DNA of 64,000 bases from Cryptomeria japonica. Its lineage: Eukaryota; Streptophyta; Pinopsida; Cupressales; Cupressaceae. The stretch covers positions 477,053,508 through 477,117,507 of the forward strand of contig NC_081405.1 in NCBI RefSeq assembly GCF_030272615.1. The letters run 5' to 3'. Both the position numbers and the translations under genes were made by a program. Of this stretch, positions 10,940 through 20,811 are shown in pieces; the first letter of the stretch is position 1; each line of letters opens with the position of its first letter. Below the pieces are notes generated by a model, which worked only from the letters and a program-made list of their open reading frames with translations, did no database searches and was not told the origin of the DNA.

Positions 10940-12118
10940 ATGGACTCTAGTCTGTAGGGACAACTTGTTGTGGCACTTGAAGATCTTGATGCATTAATGA
11001 AGGAAAAGAGTAGCTTGAAAAGAAATCTGAGTGTAGCTGAAGATTTCATTGAAACCTTTAAAGATCAAGTAAACACTTCTTGGGAAAAGAGAAAGGAGTT
11101 GATGGACAAATTAAAGTAAAAAGAATAACAAAGTGTTGACAATCAAAATCTACAAGACAAGACTAATGAATGCAAGAAATTGGCCAGGGAGAAAGTAGTC
11201 TTGAAGAATGAGATGCAATCTATTTTTATGAAGCCGACTAAGGAGATTGAAGACCAAAAGAAGAATGAAGAAATATTGATTCAATCCTTGAACATCGACA
11301 GATTTGATGAATGTTACAAACTGACATATGAGAATGATCAATTCAAGCTTGAATTGGTGCAAACAAAGAATGATGGACAGGAACTTGAAAGGCAGATTAT
11401 AATCCTGAGAGATGAGTTGACTACTGCTAATGAGTACAAAGAAAAGTTCAAAGCTAATTCAGCTCGATTGGATGAGATACTTGATATTCAGAGACATGGG
11501 AAAGACACAACATAACTTGGATATGAGAAAGGAGAATCCTCCAATTCTAGACAAAGAAATGCAAAATCAAATCATGAACAGAAGAACATGAAACCTTCAG
11601 TAAGATAGCCTAATGCTTATAAATTCAATGGTAGATATTTTACTTGCAATAAATTTGGTCTTATGGCAAATCAATGCAAAAGTAGGATAAATAATGGAAA
11701 GATGAACAATATGAACAATGGTTCTACCTTTACTGATTAGTGTTTCATATGCAAAAAATTTGGTTATAAGTCAAACATGTGAAGAGCAGTGATAAATAAT
11801 TTTTAGAACAAAAGATGTTACTCTTGTGGGATGTTTGGGAATTTATCTAACCAATGAAGGATCAAACCAAATCAAATGAAATTTAGGCCTATGCAAATGA
11901 ATGTTGTTTGTAACGCATGTAACAAATTAGGTCATATTGCAAGACATTGCAGAAGAAGGAATGCACCAGTGAACAAGAACAAATATGATGAGAAAGGAAA
12001 AGAAAAGGTGGATGAAATCAAAGATCATTATAAGAAGATGTGGGTAAAAAAAGAAGACCAAAATGTGTAGAATAGATCCACACCTAAATCTAGTGATGGA
12101 ACATCATCCAATAACTAG
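10940..12118 (+). pseudogene. gag: B/N-family Gag: coiled coil plus four CCHC knuckles
   Basis: One frame from the ATG at 10940 to about 12118 with several stops. The N-terminal two thirds are Lys/Glu-rich coiled coil (about 11000-11500). Four knuckle positions follow at about 11640, 11750, 11820 and 11910. Only the last (CNACNKLGHIARHC) is intact; the others have lost Cys or His or end in stop codons. The order of four knuckles matches the N copy at 18431-19543. Gag would package element RNA in virus-like particles. Knuckle number is unusual: copia Gags generally carry one. Confidence 0.75.
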
Positions 12119-12536
12119 GGCTTTTTGGCCTTAGGGGGATTTTTTCATGCATATCAGTAGAACCCTTCTTTGGAGATCTGTAACCAGTTCTGGAAGGTTG
12201 CAGAAGATCTAGCTTGTGTATGCATATATTATTTGGAAGATCTCATGAAGATTTAAGGTTTTGGTAAGTGATTTCATGAAAAACAAGGCAATCAGAAGCT
12301 TAAAGGTTGACGCATTTATTACAACTTAAAATTAAGTTTTCAGAGGTTAAAAAGGCATTTCAAAAGTTTATTCTTCACAATGTGATCAAGAGAAAAGAGC
12401 AAAGCTACAGAGTAAAAGAGATTTGATAGGGAAACTGAGCTTAAAGCAATCATCCAACAATTTCCTATGCCCAGTTGAGAATTAAAGGTATTTATCCATT
12501 TTTCATGATCTATCTATTTTAAACCCTAAATTCAAT
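12119..12536 (+). other. Spacer between gag and ORF2 of element B
   Basis: No supported coding sequence. It corresponds to the ~280-bp gag-ORF2 gap in N but is longer. Nothing else recognised. Confidence 0.5.
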
Positions 12537-12596
12537 ATGGAATCCACATCCAAGATAGCTAGCCCTTTAGTTTTTGAGATTTATGATACAACAAGA
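12537..12596 (+). pseudogene. Element B ORF2, first fragment (cut by element C)
   Basis: ATG at 12537 opens 20 codons (MESTSKIASPLVFEIYDTTR) before the insertion of C at the CAAGA duplication (12592-12596). Its continuation lies at 32818. The pair aligns with the N-terminus of the N ORF2 (starts MASSFVPEF), so B is the same family as N. Function unknown. Confidence 0.7.
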
Positions 12597-13942
12597 TGAT
12601 AGTATGATGAAACAACAAGGATCTGGTCAACTACTAAGAGGGGAGTGAATCAGGAGATAGGAAAAAAACTAAACTTTCACCAAACTTAATCCCAACTTAG
12701 AAACAACTTGATAAACTAACTAGTTTAGACACTATACCAAAACCTCCAACTGCACTGTCAAACTTTATCGGTTGACCAAAACATCAATGATACAATGTAA
12801 CAGATATGAAACTCACATACCATTTAACCAAAACATTAAAACACTTTACTAACATCAGTAATAGCTCATTTCATATCACTTCCATTTATCTAAACATATC
12901 TAAGTTGCTTTACTAGTTAATCATATCAACCATATCAAAACAAATCCACAAAATCATTCACCACTTGAAACAATGATTTTTCACGTGAAAACACAAATGG
13001 GAAAAACCATGATGGGGGTGAATACCCACAAGTATTTTGAACTCTTCTGAAGTTTACCCTGTTAGGAGCCAAGCCTTGTTAGAAGCTTATACAATAATGT
13101 CCTATTAAGAACAGATCTGGTTAGGGACCACCCGGTTAAGGAATTGACTATAATACCTTGTTAAAGGGAATACCCTATTAGGAGTAATGTCGGTAGAGGA
13201 TTTCAAATCTAGACTAATGGATCACCTGGTTATAGGATTTAGACAATACCAAGCCTATTAAAGCTTACCCAGTTAAGAGATTTAACTGAACTGTAATGGT
13301 TAAAGAAGAACAGGGTCTTTCTTGATCTGGTAATAGCACTATCTTACTTAGTCGGATCCTTTTCTTCTCCTATCTGCCTTCAAAACATTCTACAAAAACT
13401 CCTTCTGGTTCATCAACAATCACACTACCACACTTAACCAAATTTCCAACACAATTACAAATAATTCATCGACCTTAAATGCAAATGCAATTGGTCTGTA
13501 ACACATCACAAAACCTACAAATCTCATAGAGATTACAAACATATCAATTTAGTCATTTCCATTTTATTACATAGCAATCAACTACACATTATTATAGACA
13601 ACTTCAACCACTCCTGGATCACCACACATTAGATCCTGTAGCTCATTATACTTTTTCTACTTCATGCTATGCATTTGCACATTCCCAAGATAAATGGTTA
13701 TCTTCATGCACCAAAACCACTTTGAAACTCATCACGTGCATCATGCATATGTGGCATCTTCATCTCCAATCATCATTTGATCATAGATCATCATAGCTGA
13801 TTCACCAAGCTCCATCAGTTAGGGTTACCGATTGATCACTCTGCTTGAATAACAATACTATCGGTTTCCATCACTGGTTTAATAATGGTTGCATTAGTGC
13901 ATCACTACCAATTGTAACACAACTCCATTACTGGTTACTATT
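12597..13942 (-). repeat. 3' LTR of element C, main part
   Basis: Starts TGATAGTATGATG in + strand coordinates and carries the CTACTAAGAGGGGAGTGAAT module shared by all copia LTRs here. From 13045 to 13320 it has a dozen degenerate copies of a CCNGTTARGG motif. It is interrupted by N at 13943 and resumes at 20429. Confidence 0.85.
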
Positions 13943-14718
13943 TGTTAGGATTCCCATAGATACTGAGAGGGGGGGGTGAATCAGTATCTAACCGATGTAG
14001 TGATTTTCTTGACTTAAAACATGTAAAGCATATTAATATTGTATACTGGTAAACAAAAAATAATGTAATGAACAAAGATAACAACAACCACATGAAAAAC
14101 ACAACCTAACACAGTATTTTAATGAGGAAACCCGGTGTGGGAAAAACCTCGGTGGGATTTGTGACCCACAATATTCACTTACTAGCCAATAAGAGAATAT
14201 TACTACTACAAGAGGCGCCTACACATGCAGGAAGGCCAAGTGCCTAGAGCTCACTGCTCAATTACAAAATGGGAAGTCTCACTGACTTATAGAATGGATT
14301 ATATAAATCCAATGTCTTGTACTGCTTCAAAATAGCATCTACTATGCCAGATCCAGTACTGATTTATAGCTCCGCTTCTTACATAAAGCCTTAACCTATA
14401 ATTCGCATAATAGGTCTACCTTATTTCACCTAATTACATTCCTCCATACATAGCTAATTGTTATACAATGATCTCTTATATATATATGAGTCATTTTACA
14501 ATTTGCCAAGTCAGCTTACAATGATTTTACAATAATAAACAAAATTCATGTCGGCTTCAGTGCCGGTATGCTTCCTTTCACTGTTGGTGTCGGTGGTTGG
14601 TGTGCCGGTGTAGAATATGTCTTTGTTGGTGTCAGTGTCATAGGATTGTAAGGTTGCCATCAATGACAAAAACTTCAATCACCTACAATGTCTCATTTGG
14701 AGTGTGTGTTTGCCAACA
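13943..14718 (-). repeat. 3' LTR of element N
   Basis: 776 bp, TGTTAGGATTCCC to TTTGCCAACA in + coordinates. The partner is at 19615-20423 (809 bp); the length difference comes from small insertions in the right copy. Confidence 0.9.
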
Positions 14719-14934
14719 ATCTCCCCCTTTGGCATTGATGGCAACACTCATCAGAAAAATTCAGAAGTGTATTAAAAAATTGAAGTCCAAAAATTGTTAC
14801 CAAAAATGTGTGAAAATGTGTACTCCCCCTGAGCAGATGATCCCTAAGTTATTGGATTTTTCTCATACCACTACTCCCCCTTTGGAATCAATGACAAAGG
14901 TTGTCAAAGTGTCAATAGAGTGTAGTTTCCTATT
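14719..14934 (-). other. Element N 3' untranslated region with repeated PPT-like tracts
   Basis: The PPT at 14719-14730 (+ strand ATCTCCCCCTTT) adjoins the LTR. Two more similar tracts lie near 14821 (CTCCCCCTGAG) and 14873 (CTCCCCCTTTGGAATCAATG), the last repeating the PPT together with its neighbouring sequence. Confidence 0.65.
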
Positions 14935-17900
14935 TCAACCTTGTAACCAGTTGGTTACAATCTGAAAAAGATTTGCTAGAACCAGATTCAAGCTCTCAAT
15001 GAACTTTTTAGTGTATTTTATTACGGCCTCTATCCTCTGAACTGTACCGATGAGGTGTTGCATTTTCTCTGCTGGTGTTTTCTATCCTTGAACTAGGGCA
15101 TTAGATATTTCTTTCCTTAAGGTGGCGAGGTAGTCTAGTTGTGGACTTAGTCTCCATTTAAGATCCTTAGCCTTACCTTTTATTATTTCCTTTTCTCTTT
15201 CTAGCTTTAATAGTTCTTCCTCAAAACTTGTTATCTTCTCCTCAAAAACTGATAATGAATTAGATGAGTTAATGAAATTGTCAGCTAGTTGATCTATTTC
15301 CTCTTGTATCTTACTGATCTTCTTATCAATATCAACTATCAAAAAGTTAGTCTTACAAGTATCTCTGTACAAAGTTTTGAATTCCTTTAATGTGCTACAT
15401 AATTCCAGTAGAAGTGTGTCAAGCTACCTTGTACACTTCTTTATTTGTTCCTCAAAGAATTTGTGTTTTTCTTTTTCTAACCTCTCCTTGCATGCTTCCT
15501 CTTTTATTTGTTCAATTGTCATAGTGTTGTCAGTAATATACTTAGACAAAGTGTTAAGTTGACTCAAAGAATCTTTACTGTCTACATTACATTTTGGAGC
15601 TATCATCTTCAAAATTGGAATTGTGTCATCTATAGCCTTATATGCTTGTGAGCTACAATCTGTTATTTTCTTTAAGGAGTCCAAAAGAACTTCTATTATA
15701 TTAGTTGATTTGAATCTTGCAGTTGAAGTGTCAACACTCTATATTCCACTGGTGGGAGCAATATCCTTGCTTGTGGTGACCTCTGGTAGGTCAGTTTGTG
15801 TTTCCATTTCTTTAAGAAAAGGTTTGTCTTGCTCAGTTGACGCTAGTGGTACTGACTCTATGTGAACTTGTTGCTTAGCCTATTGTTCTACTTGTTTCTC
15901 AGTGTTACCAACTGTTGGTTTACCTTTAGTGTTATCAGTTACCGGTGGCTCACTAGCCACATATGTCTTACTAGTTGTGTCCTTATCTACCACAATGTTA
16001 ACTTTCTGAGTATCAATGTCTACTGTGTATAATACCTCAGAATTTGGGTTTGTGTCCTCTTGTGGTACATCCATACTCTCATTTTCCAGTTGATCTTTAG
16101 TTACTACCAGTGGAGTATCTTGAGATGGTGGGGGAAAATTATCTATTATTTTAATTCTTAGAGGTCCACCAACCTTGCCTTTTCCTTTATCCTTATCTTT
16201 CTGATATAATTTGATAGGTCTAGGACTTCTATACTCTTCTTGTTTTTCTTTCTCTACAAGGAATATATCCCATCCATTTGCAATTTCCTCTGCAACCTAG
16301 TGCTACATGCCGGTGTGCAGTTGAGAATACTATCCAGTTACCCTCTGAGATCATATCATCTATCTCCTTTGGTGAGTTAACAAGATAAACAACAAGTAGT
16401 TTCTCAATTTTTATTTTCTTGTCAAGCACTATAACAACTTGCCTTCTAGCTTCAAGTCTCTTAAACAGTTATGTCGGTAATTCATCTACAACTTGTATAA
16501 AAAAATTCTTATAGATATCCAAGTGTAGAATTACACTATTTTCAACTTTCTCCTTGTCATAAACTGATAATGAATCATATAATTTGTTGATGTTTTTCAG
16601 CTATCCATCCTCTATTATTTCATCTAGTAGTTTGTCAATTGGAGCAATATTTTGTTGAGTCCTTTTCTTTGATGTTAACTTTTTCTTTTTAGGAGTTATC
16701 TTCTTAGCCAGGGGCCTTACTGCCTATTGCTTTTGTCTGGTTCTTCTAGGCGAAGGTGTAGATACTGGTCAAGGTTGTCTTTTCCTCACAACTCTTTTAA
16801 ATGCAACTGGCATATCACTTTCCGAAGAAGTTGCTACTGGTGAAAGGTGAGTTTCTGGCTGTTGTGCTTGTAACTCATCTTTAGTGATATTGGTTTGTTT
16901 AAGTCCATCTTCTTTGATAGCCTTAGTCTGCCTTGATCCTCTTCTCACTATTTTTTCTACCTTCTTTACTCTTTTCTTTGATTGAATTTGATTCTCAATA
17001 GTCTCAGTACTGCCAAATACCTCTTCCTTAGGTTTGTTGGGTGCTTCCAAAAGGGCTTTTGCATATGTTTCAATTATATTGTCATTAGTTTCATAACCCA
17101 TCTCACTAACCCAAATTGTTCTTGGGATAACTGCTTCCATCCAAATCTCATCCTTCTTAATAACAAAGCATATTTCATCCTTATACTTATCTACAATTGT
17201 TTGTGATAATCTGAATTTAGTGTTCATCTAGGCCTTTAATGCTTGAAAGTATTCATTACTATTCTTTTCTCTGTTTTCACCCATGTTGTTTAGTAAATCA
17301 GATAGCTGTTTGCCTACCGGTATGTCAAAACCAAGATTCTTATTACCTATATCAGGCACCTATTTTTTTATGTGTGGCATTAAACAGACAAGTAGGTTAC
17401 CAAATCTAAATGTCCCCTTTTTGTCCTTCTTGATCTTTCCAAGATTGTCAATTAGTTCATCCTTCAGCCATTCACACACATCAATGTTTGCATTATCATT
17501 GATCATGTCATAAGAACTCTTTATGCATAAACTAGAAACTGAATTTAACCTATTTGTATGTGTTGTTTTATACCCTAAAATCATGCTAATGAATCTGACA
17601 TTGATTTCAGTCACATCATTCAATCTTAAAGATCTCTTGTCAGATGTTGCACCTATCAGGTTAGTCACTAGGTCATTTGAGACCTTCTTTGTCTTATCAG
17701 ATCTGTTATTGGTGGAGGGTAACCTTGTCACAGACTTTACTGCCTCTTTAGTTATTTTGTGAACTGAGTCCAACCAGAAGAATTCACCATGAACCCTTCT
17801 CAATACTATCCTTATAACATCCTTAGGGAAATCCGGTATACTGAGGATTTCAATGAATCCTAGGGTTTCAATTATTTTGTGTTTAGGTTTCACATTACTA

Positions 17901-18148
17901 GAATCATCACAAATTATAGTCTTATACATGTTCTTAATTTTCTCATCTCCTAATTCTTCTATGTGGCAATGAATGTACATTCTAGGGTCTTCTGCAAAAA
18001 CTACTCCTTTAGGGATTTGAGAAAATGCACCAACATTGTCATCCTTCTTAGCTATTTCAGGAACTAACTGAAATACGGGCCTAGGGAGTTTGATTACTTC
18101 AACTACAGTAGGGTTTACTATGAATTCAGGTACAAAAGAAGATGCCAT
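14935..18148 (-). pseudogene. Element N ORF2: large protein of unknown function
   Basis: Runs from the ATG at 18148 (MASSFVPEF) to TGA at 14937-14935, about 1,070 codons, with one frameshift near 16230 and about eight in-frame stops, mostly TAG. I do not recognise the family. The first ~300 residues look globular (KITKEAVKSVTRLPSTNNRSDKTKK and NIDVCEWLKDELIDNLGKI are landmarks). A basic Lys/Arg-rich section (17000-16680) follows, then a Thr/Ser/Glu-rich low-complexity part (16150-15750), then a C-terminal coiled coil (15690-15080). None of the catalytic motifs of protease, RT, RNase H or integrase is visible. The B element carries the same start, so the ORF belongs to the family. A structural or nucleic-acid-binding role is only a guess. 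Confidence 0.65.
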
Positions 18149-18430
18149 GATTATAAATACCTTTCTCTGCCTTAGGAATGATTGATTGATGAATTTCTTT
18201 GCTTGGAATTTTCGCGCTCTTCGAATGTTTGAATGCTCGGTGAAGTAGAATGGAGCCAAAAACACTGATTTATAATGTTAATTTTGCCAACCACCACATT
18301 TAATGCTTGTCAGTTAAGTAATCACTTAACTTTATCTGCCGGTATAGTAGTAATTTCAGCTTCTTACCATCAACCGAGGGAATAATAACATATTTCACAT
18401 TTGTTTGCCAAACCCTCAAGGGAATTTTCT

Positions 18431-19543
18431 TCAATTAGATGAAGAGTCTCCTACTGGTGGAGTGTTACTTTCTTATGCTGGTGGAGGAGTATTCCTATCA
18501 ACATTTAGTTCTGATTTCCTGATCTATTGTTTTGAGAATTACTGCTTTACTTCTTCAACCTTTTCTTTACCTTTCAAACTAGCACCATTGTTGTTTACCA
18601 GTGAGGACTTGCTTCTACAAAATTTTGCAATATGTCTAATCTTGTTACAGGCATAACAAGTCACATTATTTTTCTAAATAGCTTTCCCATAACCTATGCT
18701 GGTTTGTGTTTTGCATTGATTAGATAAGTGTCCAAATCTTCCACAAACATAACATCTCACATTCAATCTGCAATTTTCAGAATTATGACCAACTTTGTTG
18801 CATTTTGAACATTGACCGATGGGTGTATTGGTATTCTGATAATTTCTAGATCTACACTGATTTGCTCTATGACCATACTTGTTATAGTTAAAGAGTTTTC
18901 CATTAAATTTATAAGCAGTAGGTTGTCTTACCGGTTTTCCATGATCCTATGTGTTTGTAGTTCCGGAGCTTTCACCACTTTCAAAGCCAAGACCATTGGT
19001 TTCACCATTAGGTTTCTGATTCTTCAACAAGTCACCAAGTTCTTCTAAGCTTTTCTTTAATTTTTCTTTATGTTGATTTGCAGCAGCCAGTTCTCCTTCC
19101 AAGATACCTTTTTATCTCATGAGTTCATTTAAGTCATTTTGTGCATGCATCAGATCTATCTTCAACATATCATTTTCATAGCTAAGTTTGGTGTTCTCAT
19201 TTGCAGCATCATTTAGTCTTCTAGTCAAGTCTTCTTCATTCTTCTTTCTATCTTCAATTTCTTTACAAAATCTCATAGTCATATCCTGCATCTCATTCTT
19301 TGTTGTCATGTTTTCTTGTTTCAGCTTATTCATTAGATCACTAAGAGTTTCATTTTCATCATTCTCATTTTGCATCTTTTCACAAAGTTCTCTTCTCTTG
19401 TTTCTTGAAATGGTGAGATTTTCTTGAAGTGCTTGAATAATATCCTGTGTAGCTTTTATATCATCTTCAAGTTTGATATTTTTTAATTTTTCTACATCAT
19501 GGTCTGAGAGAGCTACTTCTAATTTCTTCATCAAGTTTTCCAT
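18431..19543 (-). pseudogene. gag: Element N Gag with four CCHC zinc knuckles
   Basis: About 371 codons in one frame from the ATG at 19543 to TGA at 18433-18431. Residues 1-150 form a charged coiled coil (MENLMKKLEVALSD onward). Four knuckles follow at about 18885-18610: the first has decayed (FNYNKYGHRANQC, two Cys lost); the next three are intact CX2CX4HX4C (CSKCNKVGHNSENC, CYVCGRFGHLSNQC, CYACNKIRHIAKFC). One TAG lies between knuckles 3 and 4. A Ser/Pro-rich tail follows. Gag would coat and package element RNA. B has the same four-knuckle layout. ORF2 starts 283 nt downstream of the Gag stop. Confidence 0.8.
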
Positions 19544-19600
19544 CTCTACCGGTGTCAAGATCTTCCTCAAGCTGTTAGGCTTTTGAAAATAGAGGACTAG

Positions 19601-19614
19601 GCTCTGATACCAAT
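19601..19614 (-). other. Primer-binding site of element N
   Basis: Minus-strand ATTGGTATCAGAGC is next to the 5' LTR and complementary to the 3' end of initiator Met tRNA. Confidence 0.9.
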
Positions 19615-20423
19615 TGTTACGATACCCACAGATACTGAGAGGGGGGGGGTGTGAATTAGTATCTAACCGGTGTAGTGATTTTCTTGACTTAAAACATGTA
19701 AAGCATATTAATATTGTATACCAGTAAACAAGAAATAATGTAATGAACAAAGATAACATCAACCACATGAAAAACACACCATAACACAGTAGTTTAATGA
19801 GGAAACCCAGTGTAGGAAAAACCTCAGTGGGATTTGTGACCCATAATATTCACTTACTAGCCAATAAGAGAATATTACTGCTACAAGAGGGGCCTGCACA
19901 TGCAGGAAGGCCAAATGCCTAGAGCTCACTACTCAATTACAAAATGGGAAGTCTCACTGACTTACAAAATGGATTATATAAATCCAATGTCTTGTATTGC
20001 TTCAAAATAGCATCTACTATGCCAGATCCAGTATCGGTTTATATCTTTGCTTCTCACATAAACCCTTAACCTATAATTTGCATAATAGGTCTACCTTGTT
20101 TCACCTATTTACATTCCTCCATACATACCTAATTGTTCTACAATGATCTCTTATATATATGAGTCATTTTACAATTTGCCAAGTCGGCTTATAATGATTT
20201 TACAATAATAAACAAAATATATTATTAACAAAATTCCTGTCGGCTTCAGTGTGGGTGTGCTTCCTTTCACTGTCAGTGATGGTGGTCTATGTGCCAGTGT
20301 AGAATCTATCTTTGTTGGTGCTGGTGGATTGCCTTGCCGGTGTCATAGGATTGTAAGGTTGCCATCAATGACAAAACCTTCAATCACCTACAATGTCTCA
20401 TTTGGAGTGTGCATTTGCCAACA
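19615..20423 (-). repeat. 5' LTR of element N
   Basis: 809 bp, TGTTACGATACCC to TTTGCCAACA in + coordinates, paired with 13943-14718 and followed by the CTATT duplication. Confidence 0.9.
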
Positions 20424-20428
20424 CTATT

Positions 20429-20482
20429 GACATCAATGACAACACTATACTTGATCAATGCAATCTTCATGCAATGCCAACA
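20429..20482 (-). repeat. 3' LTR of element C, remaining end
   Basis: Continues the LTR after N. It matches 32764-32817 closely and ends GCCAACA before the PPT. Confidence 0.85.
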
Positions 20483-20811
20483 ATCTCCCCCTTTGGCATT
20501 GATGGAAATACAAATATCATTACCTTTTGATTGTGATGATTTAGAGTAATGCACATACACAGGTATAGGAATCTTGGTTTACATTTTTCATGTACTCTTC
20601 TTCAATTGCATCTCCATGTCTTCAGCTAGTAACTGACTATCAATCATATATAGTTCTTCTCCCCCTTTGAAACTAATGCCAAAGTGAAGGTTAACCATTC
20701 CATGCTTCACCGATTAGAAACAAAATGTTCCCCTATGGAATAGCTCCACTCTACACAAATCCTGCTTTAATATTTTCAATAAGCTCCAAGACTGATGTCT
20801 TCCACATCTAT
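20483..20811 (-). other. Element C 3' untranslated region and PPT
   Basis: The PPT (+ strand ATCTCCCCCTTT, 20483-20494) is flanked by 8-bp arms AATGCCAA (20473-20480) and TTGGCATT (20493-20500). A second tract CTCCCCCTTTGAAACTAATGCC lies near 20659. No ORF. Confidence 0.7.

Larger units (their letters stand above)
13943..20423 (-). mobile_element. Element N: gag plus unknown ORF2 LTR retrotransposon
   Basis: A 6.5-kb minus-strand element with LTRs at 13943-14718 and 19615-20423, a Met-tRNA primer site at 19601-19614, a PPT after the left LTR, and the 5-bp target duplication CTATT (13938-13942, 20424-20428). It encodes Gag (19543-18431) and ORF2 (18148-14935) but no recognisable protease, integrase, RT or RNase H, so it must be non-autonomous. 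LTR ends, primer site and PPT look copia-type, so the likely helper is a copia element such as the C/H or D families (inference). Confidence 0.85.

Noticed and set aside
12530..12560. CCCTAAA words as telomeric repeat
   Set aside because: Single isolated copies, no array.
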